NCBI GenBank assembly: GCA_011800155.1
Contig: CM022369.1
Coordinates: forward strand, 248,001-312,000
Length of the DNA stretch: 64,000 nt
Direction: 5' to 3'
Source: Flammulina velutipes
Taxonomy: Eukaryota; Basidiomycota; Agaricomycetes; Agaricales; Physalacriaceae
Shown: piece by piece, positions 10,187 to 22,024 of the stretch
Layout of the letters: the number at the start of each line of letters is the position of its first letter
How positions within the stretch are numbered: the stretch's first letter is position 1
Program-made: the position numbers and the translations under genes
The notes under the pieces: generated by a model
Database searches by the model: none
The model's input: the letters and a program-made list of their open reading frames with translations, nothing else
What the model was told of the DNA's origin: nothing

Positions 10187-11944
10187 TTAGACATATTTTC
10201 GATGTTCCTTCAAACTTGTCAGTATTTTCGGTCGCATATACGTTAGGGACTTACCGGTGCGTGGGACGTTTCGTGGTCGACGTGGACAAAGGCTCGCTCA
10301 ACGCCTGGAAGCTGTTCCAGCTTGTCCTGCAACTGTTGACTAATGTCATGCGCCTTGAACAGGGACGTTGACGCGTCCATAACGATATCAACCTCCACGA
10401 AATAGTTTGGACCACTCTACAAGCCAAGGTCAGTGCAGCCTCACGGACGACGAACAAATGGACGAACATGATACGCCCTCACAGTGTCTATCTTCTCTAT
10501 ATCCTCGCTAAAAGTCATAGACTTATAGACGAGAAGTTGCAAAAACTCGTGGGACGCAGATTTCCCCGCAAGAAGCTCGAACTGTCCGTGTACTGTTCTG
10601 GACCAAGAGGCGATGATGCCGAGTGCGATCTAACGCGTACTTTTAACATCGATCTTGTTAGAACTGATAATTGCTTACTATAATGGCGCCCAACGGATCA
10701 AGATACCATTTCCATTTGCTGCCTCCAGTGGCCATGACTATACCTAAAATCCTGCTCTCATGATGTAAGAAGAAGATGTGCATGGGGTACGGACCAAATG
10801 TGTTGATCCATAAATCATTGCGGTGGTCTTCCCACAAGACTCTCACTTGACTTGAGTTTTTGCGGAATGGATAGCTGAACAGAAATAGCAACAGTTTGAC
10901 GCCTAAGGTCCAGTTCAGTAAAATCAAGACATAAGCCATCATAGAACGTACCCAACGCAGCGCTGACAGCTAGGATGGCGGGGAGGTGGAAATCCGACAA
11001 CTCGTCGCCTTCCTTCGCTACAATGGAGCGTACAGATTCAACGGCGACGATAAGGTTCACAGATCCCATGCTAAACGACATATAAGAAAGGAAGCGTTTA
11101 GCGAAGAAGAGATGCGTACAGGAAGCCTGAAATGATCGTGAGCGAGGAGGAAGAGCGGTCAAGAAGGGTACGTACCATAAACGATATTCCCAATGGTTTC
11201 CAGCCTTGCCCCGCCAACAGGCCACTTCCTACTGTCCAATTTGGACGACTTCCTGTGTAGCCAAAATAGCAAGATGTTGCTTCCAATGTCGAAAACGGAA
11301 TCGATGCCGGTCGCCAATAGAGAGAGCGACAACGATGAGATAGCAGCGTACACTGGAGCTGTGAGATTCATAGGATGAACTAGGAGTAGTGAACCTACTT
11401 TGTAATACGCAGAGCGCAAAGTTCGAAAGTAGGCTAGCCCATATAGCGATTTTAACCTAGAGCTTGTTCAATATGGTTTAGCGACTCAGAAAAGGACTTA
11501 CGGGCAGCCTCGCAGCATCTTCTACATCTTTGGCCTCCGTTGTGTGATCCTCCATAGGTTTCAGCAAATATTCAATGAGCTATCAATCGGCGAGTGTTAG
11601 GCTTCGTTCATCGTGTAGTCCGAAGGACTAACGTTGTTCTGTTCATTGTGATACTTGACGATGCGACCGCCATTCTTCCTGCGCTTCAAGTTTATCAACT
11701 GATCGTCGGTCTGGATCCCAGTTCGAAGATTAAATGGATCGTCGGGAAGAGCAGTGCTCCCATTTGAGGCTAAGCTCGCGTCGCGTTCGATGTCGATGTC
11801 AGGATCGGGAATTTGCGGCGCCTCCTAAACGATCCGTTAGTCTGGGTCCCACATATTTTTGTCCAGTGGGCAGACAATACTCACCGTGCTAGTTGGGGAA
11901 CATGAGGGCGCCGTTGCTTTATTGTCCTTTGAATGTATCAGCAT
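10187..11944 (-). CDS. Cation diffusion facilitator, Mn2+-type metal transporter
   Basis: A CDF-family transporter of about 440 residues that would move divalent metal out of the cytosol (to an organelle or outside) in exchange for protons. A hydrophilic N-terminus (APQIPDPDIDIERD...) precedes six helices. Helix 2 carries DSVFDIGSN, and helix 5 carries EDHRNDLWINTFG; the DHxND pattern is typical of the Mn-CDF branch rather than the Zn branch. The cytosolic domain includes HGQFELLAGKSA, YKSMTF and the final ERAFVHVDHETSHAP. The last junction appears to join this to EHRKYV and a TAA at 10187-10189. The start is uncertain: I use the ATG at 11944 (MLIHSKDNK), but an upstream exon with MTEPK at 12078-12064, joined by an unusually long intron, would also give a natural N-terminus. 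Metal choice is inferred from motifs. Confidence 0.85.
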
Positions 11945-13013
11945 TCATGAACGAACAAGATAAAGCGGGTAGATGAAAATCTAATCTTTTGGAAACGAGA
12001 CAACGGGCCACCCGAATCCATGGATTCGGTAACGTTGATCATAAATTTACAGCGGTACCGTACCTTTGGCTCTGTCATACTTGCAGCAAAGGAAGTTTAA
12101 AGATCAAAGCGATTCAGAGCAAGCAAGACAGTCGAGATGCTGGTAAGACACGAGGGATCTTGGGGGGATCCGAAGGAAAGAAAAACAGTTTTCGGCACTC
12201 TTGCCGCCCGCTGAGTTTCAAAAGCGGAACCTGATTACAGGACAGTCATCATCTCGACACACAGATTGTAAACATCTTATTAGCGCCTTGCGCGTATAAG
12301 AAGAATAAGAAGCTCTTTGAACTGACCAAACATCAGTAGCGCTATGTATGTAATATTTCCTCCAACTGTTTTGCTCCTTGCCAAAGTCGACACGTTATCG
12401 ACCAAAAAAGCATACGCATAGCGCGCCCATCTAACGTACATCACAGCTTTGTATTCGAGATGTGCCTTGACAAGACATGGACATTGGACACCACACGGTC
12501 CCAGATTTTGTTCGTGCTTTAACAGCACAGTAGACCTCAGATCCCAAATATACACGCTGTTGTTCTGTGTCCGAAATCGACAGTCTAGGACAGTATGCGC
12601 CCAGGCAACTTCCGAACGATCGATTCTGTCGAGAAGAAGGTCGGATTGGCGGGACAATGAAAACAGTGGAGAGTTGTTGGTAGAGCGATCTCACAAGCTC
12701 TCACTGCCAGTATTTTCTGAGTCCAGAGATTTTACGGAAGGTCGTACTACTTACTGCATTCTTCCGCGCCAGCTAGGCGAATAAAGCTGGTAGTCCGGTA
12801 GACTACAATAGAAATTAGCCGTCCCAGTAGTTGTTAGACCGGAGCGCGTAGGGCGACGCAAGAGCGCACGCAATAGGCCGGTGAGTAGGACCATCTTCGC
12901 ATATGTAGATAGAGTCATGGGAGGCGATGCCAACGGTGCACAGAGTATCTTGCGTAGAGGTCATTTCAGAGTATTTTCACGTTGTGGCCGCCCTTAGCCA
13001 CTGCCGGGTGGAG
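11945..13013. other. Gene-poor region upstream of the CDF gene
   Basis: Frames here, such as one on the minus strand at 12280-12657, show no domain, no membrane pattern and no splice logic. Apart from the possible upstream CDF exon near 12064-12078 I see no gene. Confidence 0.4.
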
Positions 13014-13690
13014 TTACTCTGGACACAGTTAGATACAACAATATATAGAAAATATGCTAACCGTATACTTCGTCAGGGATTGGGGAGATGACGCTTTGCA
13101 AATTCGCCTCCTTCAATTCAAAGGATTGCCGCTGCACCAGTGCCATTAGCGAGGTGAGTGCGGTATCCGAGGAATCTGCAGCCTAAGTGTGTGATTACAG
13201 GGATACACATGCCCTTCACAGCCTTAGCATCTTCCAGAGCATTGACGACCTACAAATTGTAAGCGCGAATGCAACAGAAATCGAAACTATTTTGAGATGG
13301 TGTTGTGTAGCTTGAAGCGTTGATAACATGGAAGCCCGGCTGTGCCCATGTTCGCAGACGTGTCGCCTGCGAAGCAGTTGGCGATACTCTATTCTTAGTT
13401 AGTACCGTCGAAGATGACCTGAGAGTGAGTTTAGGATCGAACGGATTCTGTTAGCGCACGTACTTGATTGTCGTCGTAACCAGCTGGATACGACCTACCA
13501 GTCAAATAAAAGAGCTTGCCAACGCCCTCTTGTAGGTAGCCGTCACCAATGAAGCTTCACCATCTTGGGTTTCTAGGCGTATTGTACCCACATTATGAAT
13601 CAACATAACGCAACGCCGATGGCGGGGGCGGCGCCATCACAGTCCCAGAAGGTGTACTCTTGAAATCCCCATTGGTTAAATCCTGAGCAA
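13014..13690 (-). pseudogene. Decayed or unrecognised gene, coding-like fragments
   Basis: Several minus-strand pieces look like former exons but do not connect into one clean frame. In order they read DLTNGDFKSTPSGT (near 13680), FIGDGYLQEGVGKLFYLTGR followed by SYPAGYDDNQ (near 13550-13460), SIANCFAGDTSANMGTAG (near 13390) with LPCYQRFKLHNT, VVNALEDAKAVKGMCIP (near 13245), and SSDTALTSLMALVQRQSF with ELKEANLQSVISPIPDEVY (near 13180-13070), ending at a TAA at 13014-13016. Some introns have good ends (GTACGTG...AAGAATAG; GTTAGC...GTCCAG), but the junction after KLHNT lacks a normal donor and the one before SSDTAL would need an intron too short to splice. I do not recognise the family; the pattern suggests a secreted protein. 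It could instead be a live gene whose exons I have joined wrongly. Confidence 0.35.
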
Positions 13691-14259
13691 TATAACTATC
13701 AGAGATAGCACATCTCTTTCAGTAAATTCTGCGCCCAACATCGACTGATTTTGATAGTAAAGTTTCCGCTTCTTGCGACTAATGAAGGCGTAGCTAATAT
13801 GGCGCACTCGTACTACCTTCATTACGCCGAAATATTGAACCAAGATGACGAGGCCAAAGTAGAAAGTGATAGTTCATTCGTTCGTTCAACTCAATGCCCG
13901 TGATCTGGCCGTGTGGGTGAATCCGGTGGCGCTAATGTATGACGCCGAGGCCCGAATTTCCGCTCGATGCCGTAACCGGTCTTACCACTCAACTTGCTTT
14001 TGACCAGCATCTCTTCACTTGTTACTGGTACTATCACTAGATTCTAACTATCTGTCCATCCGATATGGAACCGCACGTTACTATTTATGTGGCATTGAAA
14101 CATTCCAGAGCGGCCACACAGAAATTAGAATGCTCCCGGATCTCTTTCGTATCACTCCGTCGGCCTCATACTAACTTGCATGGACTAGAACAATTGCCGG
14201 ACTTCTCTGCTTGTATCTTTCACTATTATATCTTGCATTCTCGACTGCTTCATTCGCCG

Positions 14260-14525
14260 ATGTCTTCTGAACCCTCATCTGCTGCTAGTGTGGGTGCACA
14301 AGCGCCCAAGTTGACCCCACTCTCTCTCATCTGTTCTCGCTCAATTGAGGAAGGCATGCCCCCGGTTTGTCTTCTATACCGGTCGTTTTCTCATCTGCTG
14401 ACTTCTTTCAAGTCGCTGGTGGTCCGCGTGGTCTCAAAATCAGTCTCGCATCTCTCCTTGAAGCTGGCTCTCACGTATCCTTCCTCGATATCCTGGCCGT
14501 GTCTTCGCCAAATGAGATGGGCTAG
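14260..14525 (+). pseudogene. Fragment of a short-chain dehydrogenase (N-terminal Rossmann part only)
   Basis: An ATG at 14260 opens MSSEPSSAASVGAQAPKLT. After an intron-like gap (GTTTGT...TTTCAAG) the downstream frame reads VAGGPRGLKISLASLLEAGS then HVSFLDIL and stops at TAG 14523-14525. This matches the first beta-alpha-beta unit of an NAD(P)-binding short-chain dehydrogenase, in which GG-x-RG-x is the dinucleotide loop. The two halves are out of phase at the apparent splice, and no catalytic YxxxK or later strands follow within the next kilobase. It is best read as a truncated remnant; a short expressed peptide cannot be excluded. Confidence 0.45.
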
Positions 14526-15465
14526 TCATCAATATCGTTATTCCCGCATGAAGGCGATCGATTGCTAGCGAAGCTCTTCGCGTTGTTGTTTCCGCTTGTT
14601 CGAAAGTTCGTGATAATTGAATTCTCTATCTGATTCTTTCTTTGACATAATTCAGCACGAATGCCCCGCACTCGACCAAGACAATGAAATTCATCATAGA
14701 TGTCATCCTCGTTATGACATTAAACACGATGCAAGCATCTACCATTCAGACGCCGATAAGCAGGTAGGTTCCATCATCGATGAGTGGTTCTATCGCGAAA
14801 CGGAGCATCTCATGCACCACTTAGTGTGAGATAGTGTATCGACATTCCCCCCAAGACGTGTTACTAACAAGCCGCCGGCAACTTGTCCAAAGCGGCCGTC
14901 CAATAGACTCGTCGTTCTGTCTCTGCAGAATGGGTAGTAATGACAACAGTGTTTACATCGACAATCATAGACGCTTTTCGCCGCTGTGGACCACCGTAGG
15001 CCAGATGTGTAAACGATAATTTTCTGGAGCGTCATTTCCTGGGGGGGCCAACAATATTCCTGGCCTCCGATGCCGGCTGTGACTAGGATTCCTTGGTAGG
15101 ATGGAGATGTAGAGTAAGTGAACCATGCGTGTTTCGTTTCTGGGTGCTCATTTATACTGTACAGCGGCGGCCACCGTGCGTGGTAAGGCTAGAATTTTCT
15201 TCTTGTCGGGCTCATCTATGTATCATCGGCCACCTTATTGGAAACGACTCTGTCAGTGTCAATCTGAGTGTGAACGTTATTTTAGGGGCGTGATCGCTGG
15301 TCATGTGGTCATATTTGAATAGAAGCGGCCTTCGTCCCTTCCCCCACAAGCCCCAGCCAGATTGCAACGCGGGCTCGAATCTTCCCCAGATTGCTCACTG
15401 TCCATCTCTTTCCATCTTAAATTGCGCCACTGGCCATCGTATCTGCCCTTTTTAGGCACGAAATA
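14526..15465. other. Region with no supported gene
   Basis: Only short frames without recognisable features are present. The last 150 bases before 15466 are pyrimidine-rich and probably belong to the promoter and leader of the Zn2Cys6 gene. Confidence 0.4.
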
Positions 15466-18409
15466 ATGACAGGGACGTCAACATCAACCCAAATATCGCC
15501 GCCGACAGCATCTGGTTCGTCGACAAGTACCGCAGCCTACCAGACGACCGACCAGTCTGGGAACAATCAGCCACGGTTTCTAGCCTGCCTCCGATGTCGC
15601 TCCAAGAAGGCTAGATGCGATAACGTACAGCCCATTTGCGGAACGTGCTCAAAGGCAAATACAGACTGTGTTCGGCCGAGTGGACGAAGGAGAAAGCGTA
15701 CGCGCAAAGAGATGGAAGACGCGGAAAAGGAGGATTCCAGAAGGCAAGGACGCCCTCCGCTCTACAACGAAGATGGAACACCAGTGCGTTAACAACTTTC
15801 CTTGCGACTCTAAAACGGTCTGACATTCGGCGCTTAGGAATATAATGTTCTTCAACGAACCCGGTACCCAGTAGCATTTACATCGCCGCACACTTTGCCA
15901 TATTCCCAGACAACGAGCATTCCACTGCAAAACGGTGTCCTGATGAATGCAAAATACGAAGATACACAGACCTCAATACCTCCACCTCTGCCTGCGTCAT
16001 CTTCCCAAAATCCCGAAGCTGGAAAGATGGTTGAAGCTCTCAGTCGCCAGATGGCTTATTTGGAGGGTGATCCAGGCCAGAGCAAATTCCTCAAAGTGCA
16101 TTATGTTCGTGTTTCTCAGATCTTTCATTACGTCCTGCTAACTTTGTCGATAGTACCGCTTTGTATGTCTCTTTCCGCAAATGGCTGCTCTCTACTGAAC
16201 TAGCATAGTCCGGACGCACTGCCATCCATCCAGGCTTCAACAGGATCGTAATCAAGCTAAAGAGTTCTGCTGTCACATCACCAGCAAACTCGCCAACGGG
16301 TTCGAGGGGGACTGGGACAGATCACTGTTCTCCCACAGAGCCCGAGTTGGAATCTATCTCAGGACTTCCGCCCGACTATTCCTTGATTGATACGTTCTTT
16401 TTGTATTTTGGGCAACACTTCCCTTTTCTACGCCGAGCTCAAGTGGAAGAAAGAATCCAAAGGTACGTTATGTGTGCTACTAGGTTGTATCAGGGATCTG
16501 ACCACGGCACAGCGATACAATGTCCGCTTTTCTCTTGCTTGCGATGAACGCCTTGGCTGTGCGGTATGACGGCGTCTCTTTGTGATGCGCAGTAATCTTA
16601 CGTCTAGCAGGTTCGCTCCCCAGTCACATCGAAAGGCATCACAGTATATCACTGCTGCTTGGAATCTGGTACCTCCGCTATTACGACTACCATCGACTGA
16701 TGTAGCCGCGGGTCTCCTACTTCTATCATGGGCTGAGTTTGGAGAGGTGAGATTAGTTCACTCATTTGCTTCTGCCTTTTTTCTCAACTGTATCTCAGAA
16801 TTCAGAGAGTGGGTTGTGGGTAAGGCTATGTCAACGGTGTCAGTCAGTATGTTCTCACGAATTTCAGAATTTCTCTGGGCTCGCCATTCGGATGGCGCTT
16901 GACCTTGGTCTGCACAAGGTGCGTAATGTATCATTCGTTTCGTGATGCCTATTCTGATTCTCCAACAGAGCGATGTTGACCCAAATACCACTGAGGACGA
17001 CAATGTGTGCTGTGGGAAGCTTTTGTTCTGGTGTCTCTTCCTAATTGTTCGCTTCGCCTTCCATAACATAAGCATCTGCATACTAATTAAACGTTTGTGT
17101 AGGATCGAATCCTCGCTTTTGGAACTGGTCGATCCGTAACTATTGGAGAAGATCTCATCGAGCTTCCTTTGCCGACGGACATGGACATGTTCGACTCACC
17201 CGCTCCTAGCGGCTGCATGTCACCCTTCATTCAAGTAATCAAGCTCTTCTCGTTAGCAGGAAGGATTGCGAATATATTGGTAAGTTTCTAGTCCAAGTTT
17301 CGTCTCTAGCCCTTATGTTAGTCATGTAGAATGGCTCTCAAGGGTGCCCTCGAACCTTGGTTACAGAACTTGCGGCGTATAGTCCAGAGGCTTTGCAGAC
17401 CTTACAGAATCAACTTGTGGAGTTTCTTGGCCAGCTACCTCCGAGCCTCACGTACGTGTCACCACTGAAGACATAATAATGTTCCTCATGATATCCTCAG
17501 CTGGTCCGTCGAAAACTTCAGAATGCAATCATCGGCCCATCAAGGCGTGAGCAGGAATTGTCGTTCTATCGAGCTAAACTAATATATGTTTTAGGGTATA
17601 TTCCTGTTCCTCCACCTCTGGGCAAACGCCGTTCTAGCTCTCATACATCATCCAAACCTCGGGCGAAACCTCAGTGGAATGGAAACCCCAGTCTCTGCAG
17701 GCGTCAACCGCTCTATCAAACTTTCTCTCGCCTCTTCGCGCCAAATAGCAGATTGTCTGGTCTTCGCCGATCTATTTGATGCAGCATCGTACTGCGCAAC
17801 ACCTTTCGTCAACCAGTGTCTTTTTATCGCAGGCGTAGCATTCGTTCACGATGTTCAATCGGAGGAGATGTCGATTGGCCTGCATAGCGATTTTATCACG
17901 GGCCTCGTGAAACAGAATCTTTCCGCAATTATGAAGGCTCTCAAGAGGATGGAACTGTACTGGAGCGGGCTTGGGTACATCATAAATGTAAGCGCTCTGC
18001 AAATCTCACGACGCCCTACGCTGACATATCTCGTAGGTCCTTGAACAGAGAGCTAGTGGTCGAGGATGGTCGAAAGTTGACTTCTCGATAACGTCCGACC
18101 GAACATCAAACTTCATATCGTTGCCAGACGCTGGTATCCTGAGGCGCCTGACTGGCGTCAGAGGGCCGCATTCAACTGGTAGCAGTCCGAAGGACTCCCT
18201 TTCTGAGAGTGGGCTACCACCTCCTAGCCAACTGCTCGCTGATCCAGAATCAACCAGTGAGTGCACCGTGTCATATCCCTAGTTTCGCTAACAGCCAAGT
18301 AGACTGGTCCTTTGAGTCGCTCCTTTCCTCGTATCAAGTCGAGGAGGTAACAGCCTCAGCCACTGGGCTTGATTTTTCAAACATGTTTCCGGAGGGTTTT
18401 ACGTGGTAG
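15466..18409 (+). CDS. Zn2Cys6 fungal-specific transcription factor
   Basis: A nuclear DNA-binding regulator of about 735 residues. Residues 41-68 form a binuclear zinc cluster with Cys at 41, 44, 51, 58, 61 and 68 (CLRCRSKKARCD, then CGTCSKANTDC), followed at once by a basic linker (RPSGRRRKRTRKE). After a Ser/Pro/Gln-rich region comes the Fungal_trans middle homology domain: YRF|SGRTAIHPGF, LIDTFFLYFGQHFPFLRRA, ALDLGLHK, and GRSVTIGEDLIELPLPTD. Later segments include GVNRSIKLSLASSRQIADCL and LKRMELYWSGLGYIINVLEQ. The C-terminus ends FSNMFPEGFTW at TAG 18407-18409. More than ten short introns are needed; the first joins EDGTP to EYNVLQRTRYPV. The target genes cannot be deduced. It converges with the kinase gene downstream. 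Confidence 0.88.
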
Positions 18410-18704
18410 TTCATTGCTCTGTATCGTATCTGCACTATGTCTAGCTATCTGTATATGTATAATTTGTACTTCGTATTGATTGTATGCTGTTGTCATTTTG
18501 CCCAAGGTCAAAAGAATGTCTGATATCGACAACTGCCAGACCATCCGTAAGCATGTACGTATGCCACTTGATTTAGTGGGAGCAGTTCTAATAACAGACC
18601 CTCAATTCCTCTGCGCTTGTGGATGTTGTTATAATTAGGTATGGAAAAGCAAGCTTGAAAAATATGTATGTAGGTATTGTTCGGGATACAATTATTTCGA
18701 AGGA

Positions 18705-20758
18705 CTATCGCTCATCTTCCACATGCTCCACCGATTCCACGATCTCGTTCACAAATTCGTTCGTGACACCTGGGATAATGCGCTCGGCATCGGTGAAAGC
18801 CCTCTGGAGAGCGCTGAGGGCGACACGAGCTTCTTGAGAGGCAACACGAGGGAACAACTGAGAGAACATGAGCCAACAGGTATCGTTTGTCGTCTATGCA
18901 AAACCTACCGATGCGATGGCCGGAAGGATGACGGAATCCAGCATAGTGGTATCAGGGAGGTCGTCTTCCAAATGAACGTTGTTCATCTTGTCATCCAATC
19001 CTCCGTTTGTATACTGGTCGTCGTAGTCATCGTATTCGTCCGATGGCTCGCGCTGAATGGTGCGTGATCCCGTGGAAGGCGGTGCATGCCTCACTGTGGC
19101 TTGCTGGTCATGACGCCTCTGCGTCTGTGGGGTAGAGGGCAGTGGCGGTAATTCACCCTTTTGAACTACTGTAGCGGTGAGTGTTGAAGATGTAGAGTCG
19201 GTGCCAGATCCGGCGCGGCGAGTGAAAGACGACTCATCAGAGCCATCCCTCCTGTTACCGTCGTTCTCCCATGTGAGGGCGGGGCCAGAGGTTGGAGCAG
19301 GGTTGACGCGTCCAATCGTAGCAGGGCGTCCACTGGCGTGGCGAACCGTTCCAAAGTCCCAAAGATCATCTGGGTCAGCGCCGCTTGGACTGCAGTTCTT
19401 TTAGCTTGAATAGTTCTAGACAAGACTGAGAAACACGAACGCGTCGATCCCTTGGTCATGATCCTCATCTTCGTTACGCTCGCCGCCTTCGGCACGCCAC
19501 CTTTCGTGTCGCTCGATCAGCTCCGTAAGATAATTGGTTTTCTTCGCGTTTCGAATGAATCTGTGTTTCAGGAGGTCGCGAGCCGAAGGTCGCTAGACAT
19601 TAATTCAGAAATGCGGACAAAGAAAGACTAGTGCGCACGTACGTCTCGCGGATCGCGCTGGAGACAATACGACACAAACTCCTTGAACATTTTGCTGAAG
19701 TTTCCCTCTAGAGTAGGTGGTGTGTTTTTAGGAATGAGGAATAGGACCTAGGGATGGATGTAAATATTAGCCGTTTGACAATGGTAATTCAGAGTGACTT
19801 GCCTTCATCGGATGCAACTCGGCGTAAGGAGGTTCTCCTTTTGCAAGCTCGATGGCTGTGATACCCAGACTCCAAATATCGGCCTTGTGGTCATACCCAC
19901 TCTGTTTGATGACTTCCGGTGACATCCAGTATGGAGTGCCAACGAATGTGTTTTTCTTCGCTGACAGTGTCCCGGAAAGTTGGCCCGACACTCCAAAATC
20001 CGCGAGTTTCACGTCACCACTGGCGGAGAGAAGAATATTGGCCGCTTTGATATCTCTGTGCAACTTTCCTTCGGAATGAAGATACTCCAGACCCCGGAGG
20101 AGTTCTCGAACAATGATAGCGATGTACTCTTCTCTGAAAACGCCTGGCTTCATCTACAGCAGCAGTGAGTGGCGCACGGGGTGGCTCCACGATAAGACAT
20201 ACCAGATCCGAACAAGAGCCTCCCGAACAGTATCTGAACGCTCTGTGAGTGGCAAGTCCGAGAAAATGAGATGAGCTCTCACTCCATGACGATCCATAGG
20301 TTGGATCCCTTCAGATACGAGCCGTGGTATCTTAACAAAATGAGGTCAAGGCGAGAGAGGCGGAACAAAATTTCATACTTGGTGACATGAGGCGAATCAA
20401 GTTGGGATAGGATTTGGATTTCCTGCTGGATATCCTCGATTTCGTCTTCTGCGCTTTCTAAATCGATGATCTTGATAGCAACAGTCTTCTGCGTCCGTTT
20501 GTCGTAGCTGAATTAGTGGCGCCGTCAGAACGATAGGAGTGTAACAGAGTAAAGTTGCGGTACCCTTTGTAGACCTCGCCAAAAGAACCCTTGCCTAGGA
20601 TGAAGACAACGATTAGCAAAGACTCGCCAGTGAGAAATCGTAGAGCGCACCGATTCTATCCTGTTTCACATAAAACTCCTCTGGATCTTGGTGCTGTGTC
20701 TCCTGCGCGAGTTGGAGAATTAGATTGGGCGATATCGCCTAATGCTGGGATTTACCAT
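18705..20758 (-). CDS. GCK/Ste20-family serine-threonine kinase (Sps1/Kic1/Mst3-like)
   Basis: A cytosolic kinase of about 510 residues with its catalytic domain at the N-terminus, as in germinal-centre kinases acting in polarity and septation pathways. Motifs in order: glycine loop [34 protein letters not shown], catalytic loop [20 protein letters not shown], activation and P+1 loop [13 protein letters not shown], and [19 protein letters not shown]. The C-terminus is Ser/Pro-rich and ends in an alpha-helical tail ([20 protein letters not shown]). The start is unusual: the ATG (20758-20756) is followed directly by an intron (20755 onward, GTAAAT...GCGCAG), so exon 1 contributes only the initiator codon and exon 2 begins [15 protein letters not shown]. 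Stop is TAG at 18705-18707. The exact subgroup is inferred. Confidence 0.9.
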
Positions 20759-21192
20759 TACGGTTCCGTTATCTGCAACAGAGCAGTTCGTATTCAACAA
20801 TCGTGTCGCGTCGTAAATTGAACGTAAGAGTTGGTCCTGGGTTGGTCAGGAAGCCAGGTTTGTGGTCGTTTGGCCAAGCAGCGTGCGATGAAAGCGTAGA
20901 GATGAGGGACAGTAGATATGTGGAAATACAAAAGGATGCGAAAGGCGAAAGGATGCGTAGAAAGCGGCGAAATGAGAGGATGGTGGATAGATGCGAAGGT
21001 TTGAATGCCTCATGGTAACGATAATCCAAATCGGGACATTTTCCAACCCCGACAATGTGGCCAAGCATTGCAGAAGACACATCTATACAAAACCTATACA
21101 GTTGACTATTGAACATACATATTACTATTACAACGCGTCCAATGATACTCTGCGAATATCCGTCACAACCGGGGCTTACTGAACCAGATTTC
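20759..21192. other. Leader/promoter region of the kinase gene
   Basis: No gene is supported here. It lies between the kinase start and the stop of the upstream membrane-protein gene on the same strand. Confidence 0.4.
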
Positions 21193-21735
21193 TCAGCCCG
21201 AATCCTTCTCTTGATACAAGACAATGCGAAATGAGCTATTGGACTTGAGGGAGCCCATAGAAATCATGGGCGGGATATCCGGGAGCTTGACGAACTCGAC
21301 CGACGCGTCGTCCTCCTTTCCGCCTCTCTCGTTGGTATCTTCCCTGCTCTCCTGCTCTCTAAGACTCTGTAGAACCGATTCGGACAAGCCTTCAAACCCG
21401 AATCCTGGACCACCGTCCTTGTCGGGAATTATCGAAGAGACCAAGTCAACCGGCGCGAATGGTTTCGATATTTGCTCTTTTGTAACTTTGATCATAGCCT
21501 TCTTGGTAGAAAAGACTGGACTAGGCGCGCGTCGCCGTTTTCGAATCTGCACAATGGCAGCGTATCCAAGAGCGACCAAGGCAGATAGAGAAAGGAACAC
21601 GGCCAGGGCGATAGCAGAGGGTGTGTCGAAGGAGGGTTTGGAATAATGAGTAATAGATCGTGCTTGCAAGACAGGTAGAGCGTAGGTGACAGAACAGAGA
21701 GTAAGAAGAAAGGCGAGATGGTAGGACGGAGACAT
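21193..21735 (-). CDS. Single-pass type I membrane protein, 180 residues, function unknown
   Basis: An intronless frame of 180 residues. The N-terminus is a signal peptide (MSPSYHLAFLLTLCSVTYA, cleavage probably before LPVLQ). After a lumenal stretch of only about 20 residues comes a transmembrane helix (AIALAVFLSLSALVALGYAA) followed by a basic stop-transfer run (RKRRR). The cytosolic tail of about 110 residues holds a Glu-rich segment (LREQESREDTNERGGKEDD) and ends VLYQEKDSG. The layout fits a type I protein of the cell surface or secretory pathway. I do not recognise the family. Start at 21735 is fixed by the signal peptide. The gene diverges from DUS2 across 289 bases. Confidence 0.65.
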   Translation of the reverse strand: MSPSYHLAFLLTLCSVTYALPVLQARSITHYSKPSFDTPSAIALAVFLSLSALVALGYAAIVQIRKRRRAPSPVFSTKKAMIKVTKEQISKPFAPVDLVSSIIPDKDGGPGFGFEGLSESVLQSLREQESREDTNERGGKEDDASVEFVKLPDIPPMISMGSLKSNSSFRIVLYQEKDSG

Positions 21736-22024
21736 AGTCGACTTGGATGCCGAGTAGATTGTGGCGTTCTGGTGGTGTTGGAGAGAGCGCTAAATTACCT
21801 GTGCCGGCGGCACCACTTTTGTTCAGTTTACGGCCTATGTAGACACGTTCAGTCAAGTAAAAATGACTTTAAACTTAGCGCACTGCTTGCTGTGTATTTA
21901 TGTGTATTTAGAGAGCTTCCCCGAAAAAACCACAAAAGTTCTTGGTGAAGCTCAAAATAATGTGGCTGTGCACATCATTCTTTCCTTCGACCAGCACATG
22001 CGCTTTGTGCGAAGATTGTTTGCC

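Noticed and set aside
12280..12657. Minus-strand frame of 125 codons
   Set aside because: No recognisable motif and it lies in a decayed, gene-poor stretch.
20769..21224. Minus-strand frame of 151 codons with some hydrophobic parts
   Set aside because: It overlaps the leader of the kinase gene and the end of the membrane-protein gene, and shows no coherent helices or conserved motif.
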